Source: Fervidibacillus halotolerans (GTDB taxonomy: Bacteria; Bacillota; Bacilli; Bacillales; Caldibacillaceae). From it: 64,000 nucleotides of DNA. Within the stretch, counting starts at the first letter, position 1. Every line of letters starts with the position of its first letter. Both the position numbers and the translations under genes were made by a program. The notes under the pieces were generated by a model. It was not told the DNA's origin. It made no database searches and saw only the letters and a program-made list of their open reading frames with translations. Where the stretch lies: positions 1,762,771 through 1,826,770 of the forward strand of contig NZ_CP106877.1 of NCBI RefSeq assembly GCF_026547205.1. Direction: 5' to 3'. This document shows positions 10,082 through 21,087 of this stretch, in pieces.

Positions 10082-11842
10082 TTATAACACACTCGCATGC
10101 CCTTCGTAAATAATTCCACTTCCCGCATCAACGGTTACTTCATGTCCATCTTTTAAAACTTTAAACGGATCCTTAACTCCAACGATTACCGGAATTCCGA
10201 GATTTAACCCAACTACTGCTGCGTGACTCGTTAATCCGCCTTCTTCTGTAATTAAAGCGATACATTTTTCAATGGCAGGCACCATATCCCGATCCGTTGA
10301 ATGGGTAACTAGTACAGATCGTTCCGTTACCTTTTCTAATGCTTCCTTAGCATTTTGGGCAACGACGACTTTTCCATAGGCTATTTTTCTTCCAATACCT
10401 TGCCCTTTCGCCAAAACATTTCCTACGACGTGTATTTTCATCATATTCGTTGTGCCCGCTTCTCCGACCGGAACACCTGCTGTAATAACCACTTTATTCC
10501 CATGTTTAATGAGGCCACTTTCCAAACTTTCCTTAATGGACAAATCTAACATTTCATCTGTCGTATTCACTCGTTTTCCAATAATTGGATAAACGCCCCA
10601 TACAAGTGCTAATCGTTTAAATGTCCTTCGATGACTTGTAACAGCGATAATTGGGGAATGTGGGCGATACTTAGAAATCATTTTTGCCGTATGACCGCTT
10701 TCCGTAGGTGTAATCACCGCATCGATTTCGAGATTGATGACGGTATGAGCGACAGATTGGCAAATCGCATCTGTTAAATTATGTTCAATTTCTCGACTAC
10801 GGATTTTAAGAATTTCCTTATGATCAATTGCCTCTTCAGCCTTTAGGGCAATGTTATGCATCGTTTGTACCGCTTCAATCGGATACAATCCCGCTGCTGT
10901 TTCTCCGGATAGCATAATCGCATCCGTTCCATCTAAAATCGCATTTGCCACATCGCTTGCTTCCGCCCTCGTCGGTCGAGGATTCCTTTGCATTGAATCG
11001 AGCATTTGGGTCGCTGTAATCACCGGTTTTGCACATTTATTACATTTTTTAATTAAACTTTTTTGAACAAGGGGTACTTCTTCTGCAGGAATTTCCACGC
11101 CCAAATCACCGCGGGCTACCATTAATCCATCACTGACTTGCAAAATGTCATCGATATTGTCGACACCCTCTTGGTTTTCGATCTTCGGAATGATTTGAAT
11201 ATGTTCGGCCCCTTTTTGTTCCAATAATTCACGAATTTCTAACACATCCGATGCACGACGAACGAAGGATGCGGCAATAAAATCTACATCCTGTTCAATC
11301 CCGAAAAGAATGTCAGCCCGATCCTTTTCCGTAATACCCGGTAATTTTACAGAAACTCCTGGAACGTTGACACCTTTTTTATTTTTTAATATACCGTTGT
11401 TTAAAATCTTCGCATGAATTTCCTGATTTTTATGGTCGATATCGATGACTTCCAAACCGATTAAACCGTCATCCAATAATATTTTCGAACCAATATGCAC
11501 ATCATCAATTAGACCTTCATAAGTAATGGAAAATTTTTCTTCCGTTCCTAGTACTTCTTCCATGGAAATAATGACGGTATTTCCTTCCTTCAGTTCCACA
11601 CTTCCATTTTCCATATTGTGGGTTCGGATTTCTGGTCCCTTTGTATCCAAAAGAATTGCCACATTTTTTCCAGTTATGTTTTCAGCTTTTCGTATATTTT
11701 CAATCCGTTTCCCATGTTCTTCATAATCTCCATGGGAAAAGTTTAACCGAGCTACATTCATCCCTGCTTCAATTAACTGGACTAATTTTTCCACCGATTC
11801 ACTGGCAGGTCCAATTGTGCAAACGATTTTCGTCTTTCTCAT
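10082..11842 (-). CDS. pyk: Pyruvate kinase with C-terminal PEP-utilising-like domain
   Basis: 586 aa. The first about 475 residues are a standard pyruvate kinase: [14 protein letters not shown] at the start, the active-site Lys region [15 protein letters not shown], the [12 protein letters not shown] motif and the [12 protein letters not shown] loop. Residues about 480-586 form the extra PEP-utiliser-like domain found in Bacillus and Geobacillus enzymes ([20 protein letters not shown]). It makes pyruvate and ATP from PEP. It follows pfkA by 23 bp with a good AGGAGG site, so the two glycolytic genes are co-transcribed. Confidence 0.98.
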   Translation of the reverse strand: MRKTKIVCTIGPASESVEKLVQLIEAGMNVARLNFSHGDYEEHGKRIENIRKAENITGKNVAILLDTKGPEIRTHNMENGSVELKEGNTVIISMEEVLGTEEKFSITYEGLIDDVHIGSKILLDDGLIGLEVIDIDHKNQEIHAKILNNGILKNKKGVNVPGVSVKLPGITEKDRADILFGIEQDVDFIAASFVRRASDVLEIRELLEQKGAEHIQIIPKIENQEGVDNIDDILQVSDGLMVARGDLGVEIPAEEVPLVQKSLIKKCNKCAKPVITATQMLDSMQRNPRPTRAEASDVANAILDGTDAIMLSGETAAGLYPIEAVQTMHNIALKAEEAIDHKEILKIRSREIEHNLTDAICQSVAHTVINLEIDAVITPTESGHTAKMISKYRPHSPIIAVTSHRRTFKRLALVWGVYPIIGKRVNTTDEMLDLSIKESLESGLIKHGNKVVITAGVPVGEAGTTNMMKIHVVGNVLAKGQGIGRKIAYGKVVVAQNAKEALEKVTERSVLVTHSTDRDMVPAIEKCIALITEEGGLTSHAAVVGLNLGIPVIVGVKDPFKVLKDGHEVTVDAGSGIIYEGHASVL

Positions 11843-11865
11843 AAATGATAATCCTCCTATTTCGG

Positions 11866-12870
<1,005 letters not shown>

Positions 12871-12887
12871 TTAAATAATATACAATT

Positions 12888-12916
12888 AACATACCATGAG
12901 AAAGCCATGAACTCAA
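12888..12916 (-). promoter_or_regulatory. Candidate promoter of pfkA-pyk
   Basis: Minus-strand TTGAGT (12911-12916) and TATGTT (12888-12893) with 17 bp between them, about 55 bp upstream of the pfkA start. The rest of the gap 12826-13149 holds only the accDA terminator at 13103-13130. The -10 is weak. Confidence 0.35.
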
Positions 12917-13102
12917 CACGATATTTTCAATTAGTAAAATACAGAAAGTTCTATACTAAACGTGAACAATTGAATCTTTCTTGATCGGAAAACGTCGGGA
13001 AAATGTGCAGTCCATTACAAAAATATCGTAAAAATGAGAGATTGGAAAACGGGAATTTTAAACTTTTTTTGTCAATTTTAACGTAGATTAATGGAAAATA
13101 GG

Positions 13103-13130
13103 AAAAAAACGTGCTAAAAAAGCACGCTTT
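13103..13130 (-). terminator. Terminator after accD-accA
   Basis: CGTGCT (13110-13115) and AGCACG (13121-13126) pair. On the minus strand the stem is followed by seven T. It lies 20 bp after the accA stop codon. Confidence 0.85.
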
Positions 13131-13149
13131 TATTGTAAGGTATTTCCTT

Positions 13150-14106
13150 TTATGAAAAAGAAATACTTCCAATTGTCCTATATTTTTCATAACGATGTTG
13201 TACGATTTCTGATTTTGGAATGTCCAAAAGTTGTTGTAAAGATTCTTTTAAAGCTTGGTCGATGAATTTCGCTTGGGCAGCTATATCTTTATGGGCACCA
13301 CCTTTAACTTCAGGGATTATTTCGTCGATAATTCCCAGTTCTTTTAAATCATTTGCGGTTATTCTCATCGTTTCTGCTGCCCGCTTTGCCAACCCCGCAT
13401 CTTTCCACAATAGGGCTGCAGCACCTTCGGGAGAAATCACCGAATAGGTGGAATTTTCAAGCATTAAAATATGGTTTGTAACACCAAGAGCTAAGGCACC
13501 ACCGCTTCCCCCTTCTCCAATGACAATGGATATAGTAGGTACGGTTAATCCTGCCATTTCAAATAAATTTTTTGCGATGGCCTCACTTTGTCCCCTTTCT
13601 TCCGCTGCCTTTCCAGGATATGCACCTTTTGTATCGATAAAACAAATGACCGGTCGGTTAAATTTTTCCGCCTGTTTCATCAGTCTTAATGCTTTACGAT
13701 ACCCCTCAGGATGGGGCATACCAAAGTTTCTACGAATATTTTCCTTCGTATCTTTTCCCCGTTGGTGTCCGATAATCGTAACTGGTAGGCCTTTATATAT
13801 TGCCACACCCCCTACAATCGACTCATCATCACCAAAATATCGATCCCCGTGGCATTCAAAAAAACCTTCGAACAAATGTTCAACGTAGTCCAACGTCGTC
13901 GGTCTTTGGGGGTGACGTGCAATCTGAACCCGATCCCACGGTTTTAAATTAAGGTAAATTTCATCTTCTAAATTTTTTAAACGGGCTTCTAATTTTTCCA
14001 CTTCCGATGTTAAATCGACATTTGCATGTTCAGTAATTTCCCTTAATTCTTTGATTTTTTTCTTCAATTCAATAACAGGTTTTTCAAATTCAAGCTCTAC
14101 TCCCAA
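13150..14106 (-). CDS. accA: Acetyl-CoA carboxylase carboxyltransferase, alpha subunit
   Basis: 318 aa from a TTG start. The N-terminal helical segment [14 protein letters not shown] and the core motifs [54 protein letters not shown] and [12 protein letters not shown] match AccA. With AccD it transfers carboxyl from carboxybiotin to acetyl-CoA to make malonyl-CoA for fatty acid synthesis. The start lies inside the last codons of accD (10-bp overlap), so the two subunits are likely translationally coupled in equal amounts. Its own ribosome binding site is weak, consistent with coupling. Confidence 0.97.
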   Translation of the reverse strand: MGVELEFEKPVIELKKKIKELREITEHANVDLTSEVEKLEARLKNLEDEIYLNLKPWDRVQIARHPQRPTTLDYVEHLFEGFFECHGDRYFGDDESIVGGVAIYKGLPVTIIGHQRGKDTKENIRRNFGMPHPEGYRKALRLMKQAEKFNRPVICFIDTKGAYPGKAAEERGQSEAIAKNLFEMAGLTVPTISIVIGEGGSGGALALGVTNHILMLENSTYSVISPEGAAALLWKDAGLAKRAAETMRITANDLKELGIIDEIIPEVKGGAHKDIAAQAKFIDQALKESLQQLLDIPKSEIVQHRYEKYRTIGSISFS

Positions 14107-14966
14107 GACATGTCACCGCCCTTTGTGTGCAAATCAAGAATAAATGCCAATTTTTCACGCAATTCCTTTCGATGGATGACTGCGTCGAGTTGACCGTGTT
14201 TGAGCAAAAATTCCGCCGTTTGAAAATCTTCCGGAAGCTTTTCCCGAATCGTTTGCTCGATGATTCGTCTACCAGCAAATCCGATTAGTGCCTTTGGTTC
14301 AGCAAAGTTATAATCCCCTAAGGAAGCAAAACTTGCAGAAACTCCTCCAGTGGTCGGATGGGTCATAACGGAAATAATGAGGCCACCCTGATCGCTAAAC
14401 CGTTTTAAAGCAGCGCTCGTTTTTGCCATTTGCATTAAGCTTAATACCCCTTCTTGCATACGGGCACCACCGGAAGCAGTGAAAATAATAAAGGGCAAAC
14501 GGGACTCTTCTGCCTTTTCAATAGTCCTTGTAATTTTTTCACCAACAACCGAACCCATACTTCCCATACGAAAGGAAGCATCCATAACAGCGATGGTCGT
14601 TTTATTCCCTTTTATAGCACCGACACCAGTGACCACTGCTTCATTTATTTTCGCCTTTAAACGATCGTTTTCCAATTTTTCCAAATAACCTGGAAAATCA
14701 AGGGGATTTGCAGATTCCATATTTCCGTCCGTCTCTTCGAAGGACCCGTCATCGAGTATACTTGCCAATCGTTCACGGGCATTCATTTGAAAATGGTAAT
14801 CGCAATGTAAACATACTTTTAAATTTTGGTTTAATTCTTTCGTGAACATCATTTTTTTACAATTCGGACATTTGGTCATAATCCCCTCAGGAACATCTTT
14901 TTTTAAATCATTCACCGGTACAGTAGCATAGGTTTTTTTATGCTTCGAAAAAAATTCTTTTAGCAA
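14097..14966 (-). CDS. accD: Acetyl-CoA carboxylase carboxyltransferase, beta subunit
   Basis: 289 aa from a TTG start preceded by GGGAGGAAGG. A four-Cys zinc ribbon lies at about residues 33-55 (CPNCKK and CLHCDYHF), followed by the crotonase-like fold with [12 protein letters not shown] and [13 protein letters not shown]. Pairs with AccA; the biotin carboxylase half (AccBC) is not in this window. 78 bp downstream of the GntR/FadR regulator gene; it may be read from the ytsJ promoter or its own. Confidence 0.97.
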   Translation of the reverse strand: MLKEFFSKHKKTYATVPVNDLKKDVPEGIMTKCPNCKKMMFTKELNQNLKVCLHCDYHFQMNARERLASILDDGSFEETDGNMESANPLDFPGYLEKLENDRLKAKINEAVVTGVGAIKGNKTTIAVMDASFRMGSMGSVVGEKITRTIEKAEESRLPFIIFTASGGARMQEGVLSLMQMAKTSAALKRFSDQGGLIISVMTHPTTGGVSASFASLGDYNFAEPKALIGFAGRRIIEQTIREKLPEDFQTAEFLLKHGQLDAVIHRKELREKLAFILDLHTKGGDMSWE

Positions 14967-15044
14967 ATTCCTTCCTCCCTATCGAACAATTCAACGTTTG
15001 TTCTCCCCGTTACTTTAATTTCATATATTCCAAAAAGAAGTTTA

Positions 15045-15656
15045 TCATCGGTGATCAAAGGAGGTGAAAATCGAACGATAAAGATCGTCCGCTTCCTCCC
15101 GATTCCCTTCATTTATAGCTTGTATTAGTCGGATATACCGTTCTTTTCCAACGTGATAATTAACGTTTAATGACGATTCAAAATTAGCTAGAATTCGCCA
15201 TATTTTTAATAACAAATAGTTATCTGTCTGTTCGAACATTTTTTGAAAACAACGAGATCGATCCTTTTTTTGATTAAAATCGTATGAATCAACGATCGTT
15301 TTTTTTTGATCGATTAATAGGTGAATGGCTGCAAGCTCGATTAATTGTTTTGTTTCTGAAACATCTTTTTTTGCATGTTCATTTGTTAAAATAAATCCAC
15401 TCAAAATTTCCACGAGACGGTGGTTACGGAAATCAGCTATAAAGGTACCTTCTCCTCTTCTCGTTTCAATCAAACCGAGCAATTCTAATGCCCGTAATGC
15501 TTCTCGAACCGAAGAACGTCCTACCTTTAACTGCTCCGCTAATTCCCGTTCGGAAGGAAGCTTCCCACCGGGTTTCAATTGATTCTCATCAATTATTTCC
15601 TTAATTTTCTTTACAATTTCTAAATATACCTTCGTTTGCCTCCCACGCTCGTTCAT
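15045..15656 (-). CDS. FadR-subfamily GntR transcriptional regulator
   Basis: 203 aa. An N-terminal winged helix of the GntR type (about 8-75) is visible: LKPGGKLPSERELAEQLKVGRSS, then VREALRALELLGLIETRRGEGTFI. The C-terminal part (about 85-200) is alpha-helical and fits an FCD-like effector domain, but is short. The ATG overlaps the ytsJ stop codon by 4 bp, so regulator and malic enzyme are made from one mRNA. A palindrome that fits the FadR-subfamily operator pattern lies in the ytsJ leader (17085-17097), so this protein probably controls its own operon. The effector is not known; malate or a related acid would be logical but is inference. Confidence 0.85.
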   Translation of the reverse strand: MNERGRQTKVYLEIVKKIKEIIDENQLKPGGKLPSERELAEQLKVGRSSVREALRALELLGLIETRRGEGTFIADFRNHRLVEILSGFILTNEHAKKDVSETKQLIELAAIHLLIDQKKTIVDSYDFNQKKDRSRCFQKMFEQTDNYLLLKIWRILANFESSLNVNYHVGKERYIRLIQAINEGNREEADDLYRSIFTSFDHR

Positions 15657-16897
15657 TCGACCTCACCATGATTTATTTTCGCTCGTTTCATCGTTTTTTC
15701 CTTCACTTCCTCCGGATCAACTCTCTTTCTAGCCACTCCCGTTTCCATCGCAGCCTTTGCTACCCAGGCAGCCACTTCAGGTGCTACGCGGGAGTCGAAG
15801 GGATTTGGAATAACATAATCTGGTGAAAGTTCATGATCACTGATTAACCCAGAGATGGCCTCTACTGCTGCTTGTTTCATCTTCTCGTTAATATGGGTAG
15901 CTCGAACGTCAAGGGCACCACGAAAGATGCCGGGAAAAGCGAGGACGTTATTTACTTGATTCGGATAATCGGAACGACCGGTACCGATCACAAGGGCACC
16001 TGCTTCCTTTGCCTCTTCAGGCGTAATTTCCGGAGTGGGATTTGCCATTGCAAAAATAATAGGTTGATCATTCATCGAATAGATCATTTCCTTCGATAGG
16101 GCACCCCCTACGGAAACACCGATAAACACATCGGCACCTTCAATAACGTCTTTTAACAGTCCCTTTCGTTTTTCCCGATTTGTAAATTTTGCTACCTCCG
16201 ATTTTATACGGTTCATCCCATAAGGACGACCTTCATAAATGGCACCTTTTGAGTCACATAAAATAATGTCCCTTACTCCATAATGATATAACAATTTGAT
16301 AATTGCGATTCCTGCTGCCCCTGCTCCGTTAGCCACCACTTTAATTTCAGACATTTTTTTCCCAGCTAATTTCAACGCATTCACAAGGCCTGCAACGGTT
16401 ACGATTGCCGTTCCATGTTGATCATCATGGAATACGGGAATACTAATTTCTTTTTTTAGTCGCTCCTCAATTTCAAAACAGTAGGGAGCAGCAATATCTT
16501 CCAAATTAACTCCTCCAAAGGTCGGTTCCAAAAGCTTGACGGTTTCAATCACTTTTTCAACATCTGTCGTATTTAGGCAAATTGGAAATGCATCGACCCC
16601 TGCAAAACTTTTGAATAATACTGCTTTACCCTCCATCACAGGCAAAGCCGCTTCAGGTCCAATATTTCCTAGTCCTAAAACAGCAGTCCCATTGGTTACA
16701 ACCGCAACCGTATTTCCCTTCATCGTATATTCGTAAACTGTCTCTGGTCGATCGTAGATGATTTTACACGGTTCTGCCACTCCAGGAGAATAGGCTAAAC
16801 TTAAATCCTTTTGTGTTTGAACTGGAACTTTCGTATTTGTTTCCAATTTGCCTTGAAAAGTCCGATGGAGATGTAAAGCTTCTTGTCTAAGCTTCAA
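15653..16897 (-). CDS. ytsJ: NADP-dependent malic enzyme
   Basis: 414 aa from a TTG at 16897, which sits nine bases after AAAGGGAG; an ATG nine codons upstream lacks a site. Similar in length to B. subtilis YtsJ (about 410). Motifs: SLAYSPGVAEPC, the metal/substrate region FHDDQHGTAIV, the Rossmann loop NGAGAAGIAI and the later FAMANPTPEI. It decarboxylates malate to pyruvate with NADP reduction; YtsJ is the main NADPH-making malic enzyme in B. subtilis. The downstream regulator overlaps it by 4 bp. accDA follows, linking malate-derived NADPH to fatty acid synthesis. Confidence 0.93.
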   Translation of the reverse strand: MKLRQEALHLHRTFQGKLETNTKVPVQTQKDLSLAYSPGVAEPCKIIYDRPETVYEYTMKGNTVAVVTNGTAVLGLGNIGPEAALPVMEGKAVLFKSFAGVDAFPICLNTTDVEKVIETVKLLEPTFGGVNLEDIAAPYCFEIEERLKKEISIPVFHDDQHGTAIVTVAGLVNALKLAGKKMSEIKVVANGAGAAGIAIIKLLYHYGVRDIILCDSKGAIYEGRPYGMNRIKSEVAKFTNREKRKGLLKDVIEGADVFIGVSVGGALSKEMIYSMNDQPIIFAMANPTPEITPEEAKEAGALVIGTGRSDYPNQVNNVLAFPGIFRGALDVRATHINEKMKQAAVEAISGLISDHELSPDYVIPNPFDSRVAPEVAAWVAKAAMETGVARKRVDPEEVKEKTMKRAKINHGEVE

Positions 16898-17084
16898 AAT
16901 ATGTACACTCCCTTTGGCTTTCATTTTCTAACCATAGACCTTTACAGCATGTCCAACTTTTTCAAAGGAAAAACGTACTGAATGGATCGCGATTTCCATT
17001 CAGTGTCTGCAAAAAAGCGACAGATTTTCGATTTTCCACAACATGTAAACCGTGTATCCCTAATTCTTCCGTTCGATTACAGGA

Positions 17085-17097
17085 GTGGTCTGACCAC
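17085..17097 (-). promoter_or_regulatory. Palindromic operator of FadR type in the ytsJ leader
   Basis: GTGGTC and GACCAC arms around one central base. On either strand the core fits T-N-G-T-N3-A-C-N-A, the pattern of FadR-subfamily GntR operators. It falls about 10-22 bases downstream of the predicted transcription start, so a bound repressor would block the polymerase. Confidence 0.55.
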
Positions 17098-17114
17098 ATA
17101 AAGTTTCACTTATC

Positions 17115-17142
17115 ATATTAACATAAATGTCTCGATTGTAAA
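17115..17142 (-). promoter_or_regulatory. Candidate sigma-A promoter of ytsJ operon
   Basis: Minus-strand TTTACA (17137-17142) and TAATAT (17115-17120) with a 16-bp spacer, placed directly upstream of the palindromic operator. The leader to the TTG start would be about 210 bases. The gap 16898-17202 holds no ORF. Confidence 0.5.
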
Positions 17143-17202
17143 GAATTCCGTTTTTACGATTTTTTTTAACATTCACGTTTTCCTAAATGATTGAAAAAAA
17201 CC

Positions 17203-20200
17203 TTATTTGAAGGCAACATTTTTATCCCCAAATAACCGCTTAATTTTCATCACCCCTTCACTCCTTAAATCGATCCAATATTCATCGGGCAATTGAACAG
17301 TCCGTCTTCCACGTTCATAAAATAAAATGACCGGTGTCTTTCCTTGATACTGTTTTAAAATCTTTTTTAATTGAAGGAGTTTTTCATGTTTTTCATCTTG
17401 GACAACCCGAATAAATAATCGAAGATCTTTTACTCTTTGTTGCATTTCTTCCGCTAAGTTTGCATCTTGAATGATAAATTGACGTTCCCCATTTCTTTTA
17501 TCTAAATAACCGACCAATAGCAGAATTTCATCATTTTTTACATAACCACTAATTTTTCTATACACTTCTGGAAAAGCGACCGCCTGAAGATCCCCCGATT
17601 CATCACTGATATGTAAAAAGGCCATCGCTTCTCCCCTTTTTGTTCGAATTTTATGCACGTGGGATATGTAAACGAGAACCTTACAATTTCTCTCATGTAA
17701 CAGTAGTTCAGCCAAATGTTTACAACGTTCGTAATAATAAACGTTTCGGTATATTGAAACGGGATGTTCAGAAACAAAAAGACCTAATACCTCTTTTTCG
17801 TATTTTAGTTTGTCATGAATTGGAATTGGTTCTTTTTGTACGTATTTCGGTTGAAAATCAAGCAAACCATCACCCATTAAATGCATTTGTCGGTCTTCCG
17901 GTTTCATCAAGCGGGCATGTTCGATCGCCGCATCCAATGAAGCTAGTAAAACTGCTCGGTCCTGTTGAAATTCATCGAAGGCACCGGCATAAATCAAATG
18001 CTCCATCGTTTTCCGGTTGACCGTTTTCAACGAAACCCGGAGACAAAAGTCGAATAAGTCTCGGAATGGTCCTTCCTTTCTTGCACGAATAATTTCCTTT
18101 AAAGCTTGCATTCCGACTCCCTTAATAGCAGCAAGACTGAAACGAATTCCATCATGATCAACGAAAAATCGGTATTGACTTCGATTAATGGAAGGTCCTT
18201 TGACAGCATATCCGAATTGTTTTAACTCCATAATATATTCAGCAATTTTTTCCTCATTTCCGATCACCGATGTTAGCAAAGCAGCCATAAAATGAAGGGG
18301 ATAATGGGCTTTTAAATAGGCAAGTTGATAGGAAATCATACTATAAGCAACGGCATGGCTCCGATTGAAACCATAATCAGCAAAATGAACGATAATATCA
18401 TACAATTCATTGGCAACCTTTTCCGAATACCCAGAACGCAAAGCCCCTTGAACAAAATGTTTCCGCTCATGGTCTAGAATATCCCGCTTCTTTTTTGATA
18501 CCGCACGGCGAAGCAAATCGGCTTCTCCAAGGGTAAAACCGGCAAATTTCGAGGCCACTTGCATAATTTGTTCCTGATAAACGATGACTCCATACGTCTT
18601 TTTCAATATATTCTCTAAATCGGGATGGGGATAAACCACCCGTTCCCTCCCGTGCTTTCGATCGATATATAAAGGGATGTTCGACATAGGCCCTGGCCGA
18701 TACAAGGCGTTTACAGCAACGATATCCTCAAACTCGCTCGGCTTCAATTTCTTTAAAACATTTCGCATTCCTTCCGACTCCAGCTGAAAAACACCCGTCG
18801 TTTTTCCTTCCTGAAGCAGAAGAAACGTCTGTTGATCATCAAAAGGAATGTCTTTCAACCGAATGGTTTTCCCTTTTGTTTTTTCAATATCTTTCAAAAT
18901 ATGTTCCATCAACGAAAGATTTCTCAAACCTAAAAAATCCATTTTTAAAAGACCGAGTTCTTCCAAAACTCCCATCGGGTATTGGGTAAGTAATGTGTCC
19001 GTCGATCCCTTTTGCAAAGGCACTATATCGAGTAATGACCGATCGCTAATGATAACCCCAGCCGCATGGGTGGATGTATGTCTTGGCAAACCTTCAATTT
19101 TTTTTGCAATTTGAAAGATTTGCCTGTACTTATCGTGCTGAACTAATTTTTGAAGTGCAGGCGATTCCTTCAATGCTTCATCTAAAGTAATACCTAATTT
19201 GGACGGAACTGCTTTCGATAATTGGCCCAATTCTTGATTAGAAAATTGAAACATGCGGGCCACATCCCTTAACGCCGCTTTTGCTGCAAAGGTTCCAAAA
19301 GTAATAATTTGGGCCACCTGATTTTCCCCATATTTTTGTACCACATATCGAATGATTTCATCTCGCCGGTGATCGGGAAAATCGATATCGATATCGGGCA
19401 TCGACACCCTTTCCGGATTTAGAAAACGTTCAAACAATAAATCATATTTGATCGGATCCACATCTGTTATTCCGAGAACAAAGGCAACGAGGGAGCCAGC
19501 TGCAGAACCCCTCCCTGGGCCGACGATGATTCCCTTTTCCTTCGCATAACGAACAAAATCCCAAACGATTAGAAAATAATCGCTAAAATTCATCCTTTTG
19601 ATAACGTCCAATTCATAGGATAATCTTTTCCAGTACACGTCTTGCGGGTCAGCAATTCGTCCACGTAATCCCTTTTCACACAACTCTTTTAAGTATTCAT
19701 CTGAGCTGCCATAAGGAACTGGATATTTCGGAATAAACCGTTGATGGAAGGAAAAGCGAACTTCACATTGATCGACCATGTTTTCCAAGTTTTTTAACAC
19801 TTCCGGATACGTTTGAAGGAGGGATTTCATTTCCCTTTCCGATTTTAAATAATATTCTTTCGAATGTGGCTCAGTCTGTATGTCACCAATTGGTATATTC
19901 TTTTTAATCGCTAGTAAGCATTTCCAAGCATAATAATCATCTTTATTCAAAAATCGGACCGGTTCCACTGGAACGACAGGTATTCCCGTGTCGATAGATA
20001 TTTGGAGAATTTGATCGATAAGCCCTTTTTTCCCCTCGTCTGTATTCGGACGAATGGATAAGAAAAAAGCATTTTCATCAAAAAGGGTTTGGTATTCCTT
20101 TGCTTTTTCTAAAGCGGATTCCATTTCACCTTCTAAAAGAAGCTCGTCGATCTCCCCTAGCCCAAAAAAGGAAATAACGAATAAATCTTTTCGTAAACGT

Positions 20201-20538
20201 ACTAACCAATTTAACGGAATTCCAGCCAGTGACTTCGTTTGGATCGCACTAGAAATTTTGATTAAGTTTTGATAACCGAGATACGTTTTTGCAATTAAAA
20301 TAAACGGATGTGCTTCTCCAGATTCCGTTAAAACATCTACATTAAGCCCGATGATCGGTTTCACATTATGTTTTAAACACGCTTTGTAAAAGGGAATGAC
20401 CCCGTATAAAACGTTTTTATCCGCCAAAGCAACCGTACGATACCCTCTTTTTTTCGCTTCTTGAACGAGCTCATCCGGCATAATCATACTTTCCAATAAT
20501 GAATAGGCACTGAACGTGTCCAAATGAATAAATGTCAT
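17203..20538 (-). CDS. dnaE: DNA polymerase III alpha subunit DnaE
   Basis: 1111 aa from ATG at 20538, matching the about 1115 aa of Bacillus DnaE. Order: PHP domain (1-200), polymerase palm and fingers with GPGRGSAAGSLVAFVLGI and the catalytic Asp motif PDIDIDFPDHRRDE, helix-hairpin-helix (about 830-890), and a C-terminal OB fold (about 960-1060). In low-GC Gram-positives DnaE extends RNA primers before PolC takes over. The PHP signature that reads HxxxHSxYS in B. subtilis DnaE is HLDTFSAYS here, so one metal-ligand His is replaced by Phe9. No PolC features (exonuclease insert) are present. Confidence 0.97.
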   Translation of the reverse strand: MTFIHLDTFSAYSLLESMIMPDELVQEAKKRGYRTVALADKNVLYGVIPFYKACLKHNVKPIIGLNVDVLTESGEAHPFILIAKTYLGYQNLIKISSAIQTKSLAGIPLNWLVRLRKDLFVISFFGLGEIDELLLEGEMESALEKAKEYQTLFDENAFFLSIRPNTDEGKKGLIDQILQISIDTGIPVVPVEPVRFLNKDDYYAWKCLLAIKKNIPIGDIQTEPHSKEYYLKSEREMKSLLQTYPEVLKNLENMVDQCEVRFSFHQRFIPKYPVPYGSSDEYLKELCEKGLRGRIADPQDVYWKRLSYELDVIKRMNFSDYFLIVWDFVRYAKEKGIIVGPGRGSAAGSLVAFVLGITDVDPIKYDLLFERFLNPERVSMPDIDIDFPDHRRDEIIRYVVQKYGENQVAQIITFGTFAAKAALRDVARMFQFSNQELGQLSKAVPSKLGITLDEALKESPALQKLVQHDKYRQIFQIAKKIEGLPRHTSTHAAGVIISDRSLLDIVPLQKGSTDTLLTQYPMGVLEELGLLKMDFLGLRNLSLMEHILKDIEKTKGKTIRLKDIPFDDQQTFLLLQEGKTTGVFQLESEGMRNVLKKLKPSEFEDIVAVNALYRPGPMSNIPLYIDRKHGRERVVYPHPDLENILKKTYGVIVYQEQIMQVASKFAGFTLGEADLLRRAVSKKKRDILDHERKHFVQGALRSGYSEKVANELYDIIVHFADYGFNRSHAVAYSMISYQLAYLKAHYPLHFMAALLTSVIGNEEKIAEYIMELKQFGYAVKGPSINRSQYRFFVDHDGIRFSLAAIKGVGMQALKEIIRARKEGPFRDLFDFCLRVSLKTVNRKTMEHLIYAGAFDEFQQDRAVLLASLDAAIEHARLMKPEDRQMHLMGDGLLDFQPKYVQKEPIPIHDKLKYEKEVLGLFVSEHPVSIYRNVYYYERCKHLAELLLHERNCKVLVYISHVHKIRTKRGEAMAFLHISDESGDLQAVAFPEVYRKISGYVKNDEILLLVGYLDKRNGERQFIIQDANLAEEMQQRVKDLRLFIRVVQDEKHEKLLQLKKILKQYQGKTPVILFYERGRRTVQLPDEYWIDLRSEGVMKIKRLFGDKNVAFK

Positions 20539-20656
20539 CGCTTTCCCCACCATTCTACAAATTCGGTGTAGTTTGATTTGTCTATTATTATACTATCATT
20601 CGTATGTTTCCACATAGCCATTACAGCTTAAACAGAAGGAGAATTTTCTAAGGGCA

Positions 20657-20685
20657 TCATAATCGAATCCACATGTCCATACATT
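20657..20685 (+). promoter_or_regulatory. Candidate sigma-E promoter of ytrH-ytrI
   Basis: TCATAAT (20657-20663), a 14-bp spacer and CATACATT (20678-20685) fit the mother-cell sigma-E pattern, with six of seven matches in the -35. It lies 70 bp before ytrH, whose B. subtilis homologue is in the sigma-E sporulation regulon. Confidence 0.55.
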
Positions 20686-20754
20686 GTTAATAAGCCATCT
20701 ATCGAAAAAATGTTTACGGAGGGAACATATCGTTCGAAACGGGAGGAAAAAGAA

Positions 20755-21087
20755 ATGAACGAAGCATTTGTGCCTACTTTTTTCCATAGCTTTTTTATAG
20801 CCTTAGGCGTCCTTCTTGGAGGGGCATTATTAGGGGGACTTTCCGCCTTCCTCACAGGAAATCCACCTTTAACTGAAATTTACCGTTTATCAAACAGTTT
20901 ACGAATATGGGCCATCGTTGCCGCGATTGGAGGAACGTTTGACATGGTATATCGATTTGAACGGGGATTAATTTATGGTGACACCGATGACTTAATTAAA
21001 CAAATTTTTCTCATTTTAGCTGCACTTGGGGGAGCCCAAACTGGTTCGGTAATTATTAACTGGCTCACCCAGGATCATTTATCATGA
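20755..21087 (+). CDS. ytrH: YtrH family sporulation membrane protein
   Basis: 110 aa from ATG at 20755 with GGGAGG ten bases upstream; an earlier in-frame ATG at 20710 lies too close to the predicted promoter. Three hydrophobic segments at about 8-30 (FFIALGVLLGGALLGGLSAF), 45-65 and 82-102. YtrH in B. subtilis is made in the mother cell and is needed for normal spore formation; its molecular role is not known. It overlaps ytrI by 4 bp. Confidence 0.9.
   Translation: MNEAFVPTFFHSFFIALGVLLGGALLGGLSAFLTGNPPLTEIYRLSNSLRIWAIVAAIGGTFDMVYRFERGLIYGDTDDLIKQIFLILAALGGAQTGSVIINWLTQDHLS

Noticed and set aside
13448-13888. 146-aa ORF opposite accA
   Set aside because: It is antisense to a conserved gene, has no ribosome binding site and no recognisable motif.
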